A stretch of DNA of 51,807 bases, from contig SZWC01018806.1 in NCBI GenBank assembly GCA_023375785.1, forward strand, positions 2,247 to 54,053, read 5' to 3'. Shown here piece by piece: positions 10,301-20,120 of this stretch. The DNA is from Penium margaritaceum. Taxonomy: Eukaryota > Streptophyta > Zygnematophyceae > Desmidiales > Peniaceae. The number at the start of each line of letters is the position of its first letter. Positions within the stretch are counted from its first letter, which is position 1. Under the pieces are notes generated by a model that was not told the DNA's origin, searched no databases, and saw only the letters and a list, made by a program, of their open reading frames with translations. Both the position numbers and the translations under genes were made by a program.

Positions 10301-10797
10301 TCAGTCAACTTCTGGCTTAGTTCTTACAACAGCCCCATCAGAGGCACCTTCAGGCTGGCTTGTGTGCCATCCAATATGCGCTCTATATAGCATGTTTCCA
10401 GGCTGTGCTGTCACGCACAACCCTCTTTGGTGGTGGATGGTCACACCAAAAATGACTGGACCCATGGCACCGATGTGCGCAGTCGTACATGATATGTCTT
10501 TCTTGTTGGAATCATGGGTATCTTGTGGAAGAGTAGAAAATACGAGTGTGTGGCTGGCAGCTCAAGTTAGGTCGAGTATGGGGCACTTGGTGTAGGTATG
10601 TGCTAAAGTGTCTGGCTTTGTCACTTCTTGCAACAGTTGTGCATACCCATCCGCTGTATCACTCTCCTCTGTGATAACCGAAGCACAAAGATAGTTCTTG
10701 AGCACAACAACGTGCACCATTTCCATAGAAATCACATCAACATTGAGCATCACCTTTTGTGCAAGCGCATCGTTATTGGAGAAGATCAGGTTGTAAC
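10301..10797 (+). pseudogene. Copia-B RNase H, truncated
   Basis: Read across frames, the RNase H phrases LVVDGHTKNDWTHGTD, GILWKSRKYECVAGSS and LLCDNRSTKIVLEHNNVHH can be followed to ...GEDQVV at about 10793. They correspond to VVVDGYTSSDWAYD, AVLWKSGKQSCVARS and LCCDSRNTKAITEHDD in Copia-A. The domain stops abruptly where Copia-C sequence begins on the other strand. Confidence 0.75.
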
Positions 10798-11208
10798 AGT
10801 CGTTGGTGGGGAGGCAGTGGGTACAAAGATCAGCAAGGAGGAGAACCGCTCCCCAGGCTGTGCACGTAGAAGGCTTGGTGAACATGAAATGTCCTCTACT
10901 GACAACCCCGCTAAAGCTCCATGCCTAGAAAGACAAGGGCTAGACTGAGGTCCTTCATTTTGTATGTAGCCTGCAAGAGCTTCTTCATAGATTGGACAAT
11001 TACGACATTGGGGGAAGCAATGAGGACATTATTAACGTAAATAGTTATGGCCAAAAGAGGGGCAGAGAATGCACTGAAGAAAAGGTTTGTGTCAACATAA
11101 CTTAAGCAAAACCTACATTTCTCTGATCTGGAGTTAATCTCCTGGTCATAGCAGCATGGAGACTGCTTAAGGCCATAAGGGGGGCTTGCGCAGCCTCCAT
11201 ACGGTACC
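10797..11208 (-). pseudogene. Copia-C reverse transcriptase, distal part (YVNN box)
   Basis: The minus strand gives LRKPPYGLKQSPCCYDQEIN, then YVNNVLIASP at about 11010-11039, then LLQATYKMKDLSLALVFLGM and FHVHQAFYVHSLG. The catalytic box YVDD is changed to YVNN, both metal-binding aspartates replaced by asparagine, so this copy could not polymerise. It joins directly, across the inserted element at 11209-12970, to the proximal reverse transcriptase ending in GLIDQTNKVP. Confidence 0.85.
11200..11208. repeat. 9-bp target duplication TACGGTACC, left
   Basis: TACGGTACC at 11200-11208 is repeated at 12971-12979. The two copies flank foreign DNA, and the copia reading resumes on each side of them, so they are a target-site duplication. 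Nine bases is the length made by Mutator-like transposases. Confidence 0.7.
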
Positions 11209-11880
11209 GCTTCATGATTTTGATATTAATTGTTTGTTATTCTGAAAGAAGTCATGAATTTGATAAAGGAAGAATATTCTTTTTGTTGTTTTGAAAAGGC
11301 AAAAATAAATTTGTCCAAAACGTAAGTCTAGCGCGTAAATGGGGACATACTCAAAATCTTGTTTTGGCTCAGTGTGCGCTGTTTCACATCCGCACTCAGG
11401 TGTTTGGAGAATCCAAACGCCACCGACAGCGGGTGGCGGGGCTGTCAAGTACCGACCGGCCATCAACGCCGGCGTTTTCTTCTCTTCCACTCTCCAAGTT
11501 GGGTTCATGGTGTTGTTGCAGCAACCGAGTAGTTGGTTTCAGGATGTGTGGACTGGTGTCCATGAGGCTAGGTCTTGGAAAGGGCTGATTGGGTAGTTTG
11601 TTTCATGGATGGTGAGGTCATGTTCTACCTCCATTGTTTCAGCGGTGTATCCGTCATCTGTGGCTTTGATTCTGTAGATGAAACTGGGACGGGTGCTAGT
11701 GAAAGCGGCCATGCACCAGAATTAGTGATTGGAGGACATATCTTGCTATTTTCCGTGTCTGACATCAATCCATTCTTGTTGGATGTTTTTGAGGATTCTT
11801 TGTATTGTTTTCTCGTTTTCTTGTAGAATTTTCTTTTTTGGGTTGACTTCTTGCCAACCACCCCCACAACCCACAGAAAC
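11209..11880. other. Insertion interior, no recognisable gene
   Basis: Open stretches exist on both strands (for example 11339-11596 and 11575-11826 on the plus strand), but I recognise no domain. It is AT-rich near the left end and could be LINE sequence too decayed to read. Confidence 0.4.
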
Positions 11881-12532
11881 CCCTGCCTCCTTCACCATCA
11901 TCAAATCGTCTTTACTTCCTCCGAAAGCAAAAGATGTACTCATCCGAATCCTACTGGGGTGTATCCAGGTAAGAGAATGACTCCATTTCTTCCCCTATCC
12001 CTTTGAAAACATATGCCCTCTATGCGCCCTCAATAGAGAAACCATTGAACATGCCTTTGCAGAATGCACAAAAATAAAAAACATCATCTCCAAATTACGG
12101 TCTAGTTTCACATACATTTGCAACCAAACGATAGAATCACCTTTTATATACCAACACACAGCACCAAAGTTTGCTTGGTGGCAACTCCTGCAAGCAATCA
12201 CTTTCCACAAACTCCGGACATACAGATGTAAAGTGTCCCTTGAAGAAAGAACCAACATACGCAACCCAAGAGCATACCTATGTCACAACATCATCAAAGG
12301 CTTCACCGACCAAATAAACACCATAATATTCCAACTCCATCACAAAGGTAACACAAAAGAAATATCACAAATAATAACAGCACTAACCACGGGACAACGC
12401 ATATGCAACACAGACAAGAAAATCTGCCCACCATACCTGGTTTTAAGCCCGGCTTTCAAATCAATCTGGTTCAGCTCTCCTAACACCACGGTGGGACGGG
12501 TACTTCCAGGACTGTGTCACAGCAGTCCTTGA
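11880..12532 (+). pseudogene. LINE ORF2 C-terminal zinc-binding (zf-RVT) fragment
   Basis: One frame with a single stop (11978) reads LLPPKAKDVLIRILLGC and then CPLCALNRETIEHAFAEC. The spacing C-x2-C-x8-H-x4-C is that of the reverse-transcriptase zinc-binding domain at the end of plant LINE ORF2 proteins. WWQLLQAI and a basic tail continue to the stop at 12530-12532. The endonuclease and reverse transcriptase domains are absent, so this is only the 3' end. In an intact LINE this domain helps bind RNA or DNA during target-primed reverse transcription. Confidence 0.8.
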
Positions 12533-12910
12533 ACCCCCTTTTTACACGGTTACGACCGGTGGAGAAGATACCCTTAGCGGTGGAGTGTTAGTGGGTCAAC
12601 TCTCCGGTGGAGAGGATCCCCACATAACCCTTGAGACTTTGCTCTTGTGGGTACCTATCCTGTGCGATCTTTGGTCGTAGAAGCGCAGCCAGGCTGTAAG
12701 CTCCCACTATAATGGTGCAGGCGGGGGTTAAACCACCACTAAGGCTTTCTTGGCCAAAAAAAAAAAGAAAAAAGAAAAAAGACGCCGAAGTTTTCTGCCG
12801 TCGGTGTCGAACAAGTCTCCTTTGAAAAAAAAAAAAAAACCAGACTTCGGAATCAAGGTTATAATTTGACCTATTTTATTTGTAATTGACAACATAAAAA
12901 AAAAAGAGGT
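12533..12910 (+). other. LINE-like 3' untranslated region with A-rich tracts
   Basis: No coding content. A-rich runs occur at about 12756-12780, 12825-12839 and 12895-12906, after the LINE stop. The imperfectly repeated phrases CGGTGGAG (12560-12612) and CTTCGG/CCGTCGG lie between. The tracts look like successive poly(A) remnants. Confidence 0.5.
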
Positions 12911-12970
12911 TACTTAACGAATCTAAGTTACAGCCTACAAATTGTTTGGGAACAAAAAATCATGAATCAC

Positions 12971-12979
12971 TACGGTACC
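12971..12979. repeat. 9-bp target duplication TACGGTACC, right
   Basis: This is the second copy of the duplication found at 11200-11208. It lies inside the copia reverse transcriptase frame on the minus strand. Confidence 0.7.
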
Positions 12980-13446
12980 TTGTTAGTTTGGTCAATAAGC
13001 CCCGGCAATTGAATCATGTAAATCTTCTCATCTAGCCGGCCATGGAGGAATGATTACTGACATCAATCTGATCAAGCTCCCAATGATGTTGAACTTCAAG
13101 GCTGAGATCTGGCCGGGCTGTGGTGTACTGTCCCACTAAAGCAAAGGTCTCATCAAAGTGCACAACAGGGATACGAGAAGTTCCCTTGGCATTAATGAGT
13201 GCCTTGTACCACTCGACAGAATTGTTGGTCTTCAGTTTTACGGTGGTAGACCCACTTGGCCAAGACCGCCTTTCTCCTAGATAAGATATCTACAAGTTTT
13301 GACATCCTAAGTTCAGTAAGAGCCTCTAAATCTTCTTGCATACCTTTCTCCCACAGAGGGAAGTTGTCAATATTGCGAGCCTCATTGTGGTGGGCTTTGG
13401 AGTCAGGCATGACAGCCCAGTAGCAACAAAGTGCAAAGGAATACAA
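12971..13446 (-). pseudogene. Copia-C reverse transcriptase, proximal part
   Basis: The minus strand reads MQEDLEALTELRMSKLVDIL and RRKAVLAKWVYHRKTE, then, in another frame, VVHFDETFALVGQYTTARPD, LDQIDVSNHSSMAG and YMIQLPGLIDQTNKVP at the edge of the insertion. These correspond to FDETFAPLTSYTSARA and the MVQPPGF block of Copia-A. Frameshifts at about 13190 and stops disrupt it. It continues beyond the insertion at 11208. Confidence 0.8.
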
Positions 13447-13902
13447 TCTTCCATAGACACATCAAGCACATGATAAATCTCATACTCGATGAGGCAGTAT
13501 CACAGTGCAGTGCCAGAATGCATGACAAAGACGACCAGACAAGGGTCAGCCGCTGTAACAAAGAAGCAAAGGGCACATAGGCCAAGCTCCTGAGAGGTCG
13601 TGATGCGGTGGGGAACAGTGGTGGCCTGCCGATTTGGATAAGAAGAGGTACTGGAGCCAAGGTCCCAAGAGGAGGACCCTGGAAGGGGCGTTGTAGATGA
13701 GCAACTCTGGATTGGAAAAGTACGCAAGCAACCACTGCAAACGTGTGGTTATATGAGTGGTTGCGCTGCAATGACTAGCTTGGTCAGCTACACCAAAATG
13801 GTAGGCGGAGAGGAAGCCACAACCAGGGTTGTTCAGGCAAGGTGATAGCTGAACCAGGAGACGTGGAAAATGGGTGAGAAGGTACCGACAATTCAGGATC
13901 AA
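13447..13902 (-). pseudogene. Copia-C linker between integrase and RT
   Basis: This is the expected low-complexity linker position. Several overlapping open stretches rich in Ser, Pro and Thr exist on the minus strand, none with a domain. Frameshifts prevent a single reading. Confidence 0.5.
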
Positions 13903-15246
13903 TCAAATGCACGTGGAGGGTGTACAAGACATGGTGGAGAGAGATACAGAAGGGACCACAGCAACAGAAGAGAAAGACAAACCATCAACAGCGGGGGATG
14001 AAGGACGGGCCATTGGAACCATATCCATGGATGCATAAGTCACAGACCATCCCCCAAGCCGAGAGAGCGGGGCAAGAGTGGACGGAGAGGCAAGACGGGA
14101 TATGTCAGGTTTGAACACATTCTGGAATAACAAAGCATCACAATAATCAATGACATTGCAACGAAGAGGGTCCAAGAAACTCTATGCCTTGGAGAAGGAG
14201 GACACACCAAGGAAGAGACACGAGCAACCTTGAGGGGACAACTTACTCTGGCAATGAACTTTGGGGAGCAAAATAGCAACAATGGAGCCCAAAACTTGAG
14301 TAAGACACAGGTCTGCACGACAAACTGTCCAGCATTCAAAGAGGGAGATGTGACAAGGAAGACGACCATGAGGAGCATGATTCCACATCCAATTCATGCA
14401 AGACATTGCCTTAAAGACAAAGAGAGGTGACTGTCTGGAAGCTAAGAGAAAAGACCAAAAAAATAGGGTGTGGTTCAGTATTTAGATATTCAATTTTGTT
14501 GGAGCGTGTAAGGAGTGGAGGGCTCCAGGCGCACACTGTGAGACTCAAGGAACCGAGAGGTGGGTCCAAAAACAGCCCATACTGTGGTGACACATGAACA
14601 TTAGCAGGCACGCTCCGCTCTAGGTGTCTAGGACTCAAGGACATCAGTGACATCAACTTTTTTATGAAAAGAAAACACCCAACAGCAAAGAGACAAGTCA
14701 TCAGTCCGACGCAGGATGTACCAGCCCACCCCATGACAACATTGTACGGCAGTGGGCCCATGACGTCTACATGCACAAGTCCAAGAGGGTGTTTGGTAAT
14801 GGAATCAGCTGTGTTAGAATGTGAAAGAGGCATCTTGCTACAGCACAGTGAAGGCATCCAGAAGATTAGGGATGTGGTGAATTGGTAGCTTCAAGGCGAG
14901 CAACAGGCTTTGTGTGTAGCACACAAGAAATAGCGGTGGTTTGAATGTAACACTGACAACAGTGGTCAAGATTCATGTCGTTGGGAGACAAAGAGGGGCC
15001 GACTTGAACTAGATCAGAAATAGCAGAAGACAAAGATAAGGTCAGATGCACACAAAACAAGTGTTCACAATGAGGTCCACAAAGCACAACCTGACCAAAA
15101 GAACAAATGGAGACAGTAACAATCCCATGGCTGGATTCCATTCCCTGCTCATCAAGTGAGATAATGAATAGCAGGCTAACCTCCAAGTCAGGCACATACA
15201 GCATGTTAGGCACAAAGAGGTCCCCGCCAGGACCAACACACGACAC
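13903..15246 (-). pseudogene. Copia-C gag-pre-integrase and integrase
   Basis: Read right to left, DLFVPNMLYVPDLEVSLLF and SLDEQGMESSHG (15246-15100) end the protease region. VHVDVMGPLPYN near 14780 carries the first catalytic Asp. The second block reads TTVWAVFGPTSRFLESHSV where relatives have DCGGEFLGP, so the second Asp is lost. The C-terminal KVHCQSKLSPQGCSCLFLG and VIDYCDALLFQNVFKPDI end at 13903. Stops and frame changes are frequent. Confidence 0.8.
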
Positions 15247-15420
15247 TCATGCCCTGGACAAACAGGGGCTGGCCAGAATCTGTGCAAATAAAGAAAATGA
15301 ATCCAAGAGGTCCAAGAGACATAAACGTGAAGCGACATGATATCTTGTGATGGGTGGTCCCTAAACAAAAGATCTATAAGCTACTAGACATCCGTGCAGA
15401 GGGGAGAACAAGGAAGATGA
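15247..15420 (-). pseudogene. Copia-C protease, active site lost
   Basis: The minus strand reads IFCLGTTHHKISCRFTF where Copia-A has WVFDSGATHHMTSVHSYF. The catalytic Asp-Ser-Gly triplet has become Cys-Leu-Gly, so the protease is dead. The downstream phrase PLFVQGMSVV matches HLFLVQGVGIV in Copia-A. Confidence 0.75.
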
Positions 15421-17360
15421 AAATTTTACTACAAGATATCACACACGAGGAGGGCGGCACGCTTAGATGACGAGGCAATGTGTGCAACAGAAGCACCTAT
15501 AGAAATCTACTCGCAATGCACCGTGAAGGGATCCATCAAAATCACATACAAAGGTAAGAGACAGGCCCAAGAGACCCTCACCTCCTTGGTCACGGAGATA
15601 CAAAAGCTCAATGATGTGTCTCTGCACAGCACACTAGTTGGCATGGTGGGAGTTACGATAAAAGTCACCACTTTGGGAGTCAGGCAAGTGCCCACCATTA
15701 CGAGTTATGGTTAATGACCTCAAATTGATGCACTTGTTGATCAGTGTATCAAAAAGTGTATTTCTGCATGCAAACAATTTCCACAAAACATCCACATGAA
15801 TGCATGTCAGCAAAAAATCCATGTTCACTAGTTTGTTCATTTCCTAGTACACTAGTTGATACACAGTTTCACAGTTGAGGCAATTGGTCATACAGGCTTG
15901 GCCTACAAGGGTGAGAACTTCAGCAGTAGTGGAGGCACAGAGAGAGCTAAAAAATCCATAGGTTACGTCAGATGCAGTGGCAGCAGTTGTAGCAATAGCA
16001 CAAGAGACCGTTGTGACTTATGCATACACATTCACAACAGCTATATCAAGAGGAGAAAGACCAATGTTTCTTCGTAGACCGTTGTGGCACGACCAACGGT
16101 TGTACTCGTGGGAGCTCGAGTGGCTCTTTCTGTCACTAGGAATGTGATAGCTGACACCCGCATCAAGAACAGCACTGGTTCGAATGAATGGGTCAGAATG
16201 AGAGGGTAGGTCTGGTACACGACCAAGCTGCTCGTGGTTATCATTGACCTGAGATGGTGCAGCGGCCGCTGCACTGTCTGGGGAAAACTGAGATCTCTAG
16301 GATGCAGATTTCCACACTCTGGGAGGCAATTCTGGAGTATCTTCTGTGGATTACACTCGACGATTGAACTTAAGTTATTACACCTCTTCTTGGTGGTAAA
16401 TTTTTCTAAGCCGATAAACAGTGGAGTGTGTATTTGCCCAACATGGCTCATCGGTGTCGTCACACATTGGTGAATCATGGTCAATCGATTTCTGAGCCAA
16501 AGAATTATTGAGCACGTTCTCTAGTTGCAGTCTGTAGCGAGTCTAGGTTGTGGCCGGTGGCTTTGTTCAAGAATACTTGGAAAAGCCAGCATTTCAGGTT
16601 GATATGCAGGGCTCTGAGAGGATTCCAGCATGAGACTGTGGTACGTGCGATGACAGGGTCCAAACAAGAAGAGGTAAAAACTACAGTCACCACATAGAGA
16701 GGGCCCTGACATGGAGATCTTGAAATGGTTTCCAGCCAACAACTGTTGATGTAGCTGCAATGGTAAGAATGAACTTGAAGACACTGAGGTAATGGGATTC
16801 CTGGAGACCGCACCTAACAGGCTGCCATGAAAGAGGAGGAAGGCAGTCGTGAGCATCTGGGTTGCTACGATGTGCACTACCGCACTGGGGTGAATGATAC
16901 TGAATGAGCCTGCCAAAGGGCAGCTACTACGGATGATGGGAAAAAATGTGCTCAATGTTAGATCTGTAGTGCTATGCCGATAATAGAGAGAAACAGTAAC
17001 TGTGCTTGGCTTTCTGCATGAAAGAGTTCCAGATCCTAGATCATAGCGATGGAGGTGTGGTGGGTCGTGGCTGGCAGGAGTAGTCAGTGCAGCTGCAACA
17101 ATTCTGACCCTAAAGAAAGACGCTACTCTTATTGATAATGTGACAGCACAAGAAAGGGTTGTACCTTCAGCCTGGATGAGGAAAGTCGAGACTACGGCAA
17201 GAACAACCTGAGAGGTGAGAAAATGGTCTGGGGAACAACCACTGGACTGCGTGGTAGATGTCCAAAGGGACATTGCAAAGGTCGGGCAGCAACTGAGCAG
17301 ATGCACATGATGTAACCTATATAGAGCTTCAATATTCAAAAACGTTTAAAGAGTTACCTC
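15421..17360 (-). pseudogene. Copia-C gag region
   Basis: This region lies between the primer-binding site and the protease, where gag belongs. A 272-codon open stretch runs from 17339 to 16521, Ser/Thr-rich and without a recognisable domain. Other frames (16813-16505 and 16484-16041) contain short open pieces. One frame reads KATGHNLDSLQTATRERAQ and then SEIDHDSPMCDDTDE, plausibly gag. I cannot identify a zinc knuckle. The assignment rests on position, not on a motif. Confidence 0.45.
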
Positions 17361-17376
17361 CTTTGCTCTGATACCA
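17361..17376 (-). other. Copia-C primer-binding site
   Basis: On the minus strand TGGTATCAGAGCAAAG occurs at the LTR end. TGGTATCAGAGC is the standard complement of the 3' end of plant initiator tRNA-Met, where minus-strand cDNA starts. Confidence 0.85.
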
Positions 17377-18602
17377 GTTCTCATTTATGGAAAAGCAGGT
17401 TGGTGCATCCAAGAGAGACAAGGCGTGTGTGCAGATTATCATGCTAGGAACACCATTTAAACTCTTGTGGCTCAGCTCCCCTAGAATCATGATGAGAGAC
17501 AGACTAAGGCATCCTAAGAACAGTCCAAGCTGTAACAATTGACATTGTGAGAATTTAAGTGGCCATGGGCCACACTAGTGGGGCCACTGAATTTTCCCTG
17601 AGGCTGAATAGTTCACCAAGGACAATCTTTAACTTGTTTAGGAAGGCTCTAGTGGCCGCCATGGCACTAAGTCTCGTATACATGTGTATGTGTGCATGTG
17701 GAACAAGGCAAGTGGGTATCCAATGTGTGAAGGGCTACATAAGGACTAGATCAAAAACATCATCGGGTATCATCCACATGCCAAATGTAGGATGAGACCT
17801 ACCACCATCCCTTTTGTTGAGTTATACCTCATCGAAGTATGGCACTACATGGAAGCTTCTTTTTGCTGCCGCTGTTGATGTGGCAGCATTGTCCTCATCA
17901 GCGTTCACGTTTTACAGCAGAGTAGATGCAAGAAAAACAAGGATCTGGATAAGAATACAGGCATAGACTTGTATACACTAGAATTAGGCAACCAGATGTG
18001 TGTATTGAATGGCTCAAGGACATGAGGGAACATAAAGGAACACACACGCCATGGATTGGAGAGAGGTGACAAACTTTGGCAATTTCCACAGATTAGAATC
18101 GAGTAAGTGAAGCAAGCGAGCATGTTACCTTTCACCTGTCAATCGAACCACTCACATAAACACCTGGGATTAAACTGGACCCGCAAGCAACTCGCAAGCA
18201 GTGGTTTTCTGAAACAGTGGAAGAATAAGAGCATGTGTTCCACGAGATATCAATAAACCGCTTGCACACGTAACTACTAACACATGCACAACTAAGAAAC
18301 AAACATCCGAATCTGACATAAGTGCATGTGAATACACGTCTCTCCCTATATGTCCATGGCATGTTATATCAATATGTGTACACACGCTTTGAGAGCCGTA
18401 GCTCATGAGCTTTTGTCAACATATAGATTGAACACAAAAGTAGTTGTCTATGAAGTATAATCCCTCACTCTATGGAAGAGATTCTTTGGCCATGAATCCA
18501 GCAATGCAACCATTCCTGAGAGCTCCATGTATTCCTGACACCTGCGTGATATGTGTGTGGGAAGAGTCAAGAGGTTACTTGTGTATTCACCAGCCTATAA
18601 CA
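17377..18602 (-). repeat. Copia-C LTR shared by two copies
   Basis: On the minus strand the LTR starts TGTTATAGGCTGG at 18602, after a polypurine tract, and ends just before the primer-binding site at 17376, about 1226 bp. It serves as 3' LTR for the RNase H half at 18620-20120 and as 5' LTR for the gag-protease-integrase half at 17376-10797. Its early part matches the interrupted Copia-A LTR. The 3' edge lacks a clear CA. Confidence 0.7.
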
Positions 18603-18606
18603 ATAA

Positions 18607-18619
18607 TCTCCCATGACCC
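18607..18619 (-). other. Copia-C polypurine tract
   Basis: Minus-strand GGGTCATGGGAGA matches GGGTCATGGGGGAG before the Copia-A LTR. It follows the RNase H end, as expected for the plus-strand primer. Confidence 0.7.
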
Positions 18620-20120
18620 ACTGACGAACATCCAACATGCACGAAGAAGCAATACAAAGAGAGATATGTGCATGTGGCATAAACAGGATGAATGATCATT
18701 ATCGAAACAAGATATAAACCTACTTCATCAGTCAGATGCATCACAAGCATGCAAAAGACCAAAGCGATGCACATTAGCCTTGATCATCCCGCAAATTATT
18801 GCTTTGGTGAGAACATCTACATGTTGCGCTTGCGCACAAAGTGATTCTCAATATTGATATGCTTTGTATGGGAGACATTCATGCCATCGTACTCAATTGT
18901 TTTCATAATGCTTTGGTTTCTAGGCATAGGGTGATGAAGAAGATGCGCACATGTAGTCATCATTAGAAGCAAAAACTGCACACGCTCTTACACGTACCTA
19001 TTCTGAATATGACACACCCGTCCTTGCTCAAGTTGCCCGCCACACACCCTTTCTTTCCACTTTTCCATGATTTATCCATTCCATCAATTGGAAAGAAGTA
19101 TCAAGTTTTGAGTGTGTGCATCACTCTCGTGTGCCCACTCATAATTGATGTATCTGTCTACAATGAAACAGGGTCGTGAATGATAGGACAGCCTAATGTA
19201 AGCTCAAAAGAGTGCACAGCGACTAACACATAGGTTGGCATCTAGATGTTGCTCTTGAGGTTGCTGTGAAAAGTGGGCGGCTAAGTTGACTGCAAAGGCC
19301 ACATCAGCGCGTGTGCAGATGGCTACTGTGATGTTGCCAATCATACTAATGTAATGAGTGGCATCAACTGTCACTCCCAGCTATGATGGGTCAGATTGCG
19401 TCTACAGGCCTATAGGTATCATTGAGGTTGACGCGGTGGAAGCCTTCGCCAACTGGGAGGCAAAGTTGTTTCCAAGCCTTCAGATGTATGATGTGCAGTG
19501 CACGTGCAGCGTGCAATGCTGGCAGTTGCGTTTGAGCTCCATGCCCAAGAAGATGCAAGTTAGGCCAAGTTCCTTCATCTTGTATTTGGTCTGCACGAGC
19601 GTCTTGCCTGATTGGATAGCTTTTGGGTTGGGAACAACGATGAGGAGATCCGACGACATAGACATCGCTAGCCATGAAGGGCATGTACGATGCAATTAAA
19701 ACGAGTGCTTTGTTGAATGTGCTACATCAAAAGCCGTCCCTCTTAAGGATGAAAGGGACTTCTACGTTCCAACAGCGTGAAAATTGCTTTAGGTTGTAGA
19801 AGGCCTTGCATAGTCACTGTAGCTTTTTTGTCCCATCAGTGAAGCCTGGTGTCTAAACCATGCAAACACTCTTGTCAAGACGTCCATGCAAAAATTCATT
19901 GTTGACATCCATTTGTTTAAGCTCCCAATCATGATGTACAACTATGCTCAGCGGAGCATGTGTAGAGGTTTATCGCCCAACTAAAGCAAACGTCTCATCA
20001 AAGTTGACTGTTTTTATCTCTGAGATCTCTTTTGCTATCAAGCGGATCAGAATGGCCTTGCAACTATTTGGCAAGTCAAGAGCTCTTGCTGTAGGCACTG
20101 CCATTGCTATAGAGCTTCAA
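18620..20120 (-). pseudogene. Copia-C upstream copy: reverse transcriptase and RNase H
   Basis: The minus strand gives ALDLPNSCKAI, then a short deletion, VNFDETFALVG near 19990, MDVNNEFLHGRLDKSVCMV near 19900 and CKAFYNLKQFSRCW. LVQTKYKMKELGLTCIFLGM and HCTLHVHCTSY lie near 19500, VAICTRADVAFAVNLAAHFS near 19300 and HVDVLTKAIICGMIK near 18800. The catalytic box reads MSMSSDLLIV, with both Asp positions altered. Stops are scattered. This is the 3' half of a copia element whose own 5' half is missing. Confidence 0.8.

Larger units (their letters stand above)
8466..10797 (+). mobile_element. Copia-B, 5'-truncated and 3'-truncated
   Basis: This is a second copia fragment in the same orientation as Copia-A. 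It begins in the integrase C-terminus and ends inside RNase H, with no gag, protease, integrase core or LTR of its own. It ends at about 10797 against Copia-C in the opposite orientation. Confidence 0.8.
11209..12970 (+). mobile_element. 1.76-kb insertion with 9-bp duplication, MULE-like, carrying a LINE fragment
   Basis: The insert interrupts Copia-C. The left end has TTCATGATTTT at 11211-11221. The right end has the reverse complement AAAATCATGAA at 12957-12967, three bases from the edge, so short near-terminal inverted repeats exist. Together with the 9-bp duplication this suggests a Mutator-type non-autonomous element. The interior holds a LINE C-terminal fragment and A-rich tracts. The alternative is a LINE insertion, but the A-tracts end at least 60 bases before the right duplication, which does not fit a LINE 3' end. 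Confidence 0.55.
10797..20120 (-). mobile_element. Copia-C: tandem copia copies sharing one LTR
   Basis: Read right to left the order is reverse transcriptase and RNase H (20120-18620), polypurine tract, LTR (18602-17377), primer-binding site, gag region, protease, integrase, and reverse transcriptase (to 10797). A complete element would have LTRs at both outside ends. Here one LTR lies in the middle, with a 3' half before it and a 5' half after it. This is the product expected from recombination between LTRs of adjacent copies. A later 1.76-kb insertion splits the second reverse transcriptase. Confidence 0.8.

Noticed and set aside
16521..17339. 272-codon frame as an independent host gene
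   Set aside because: It begins just after the Copia-C primer-binding site, has no known domain and sits where gag belongs, so it is reported only as part of the gag region.
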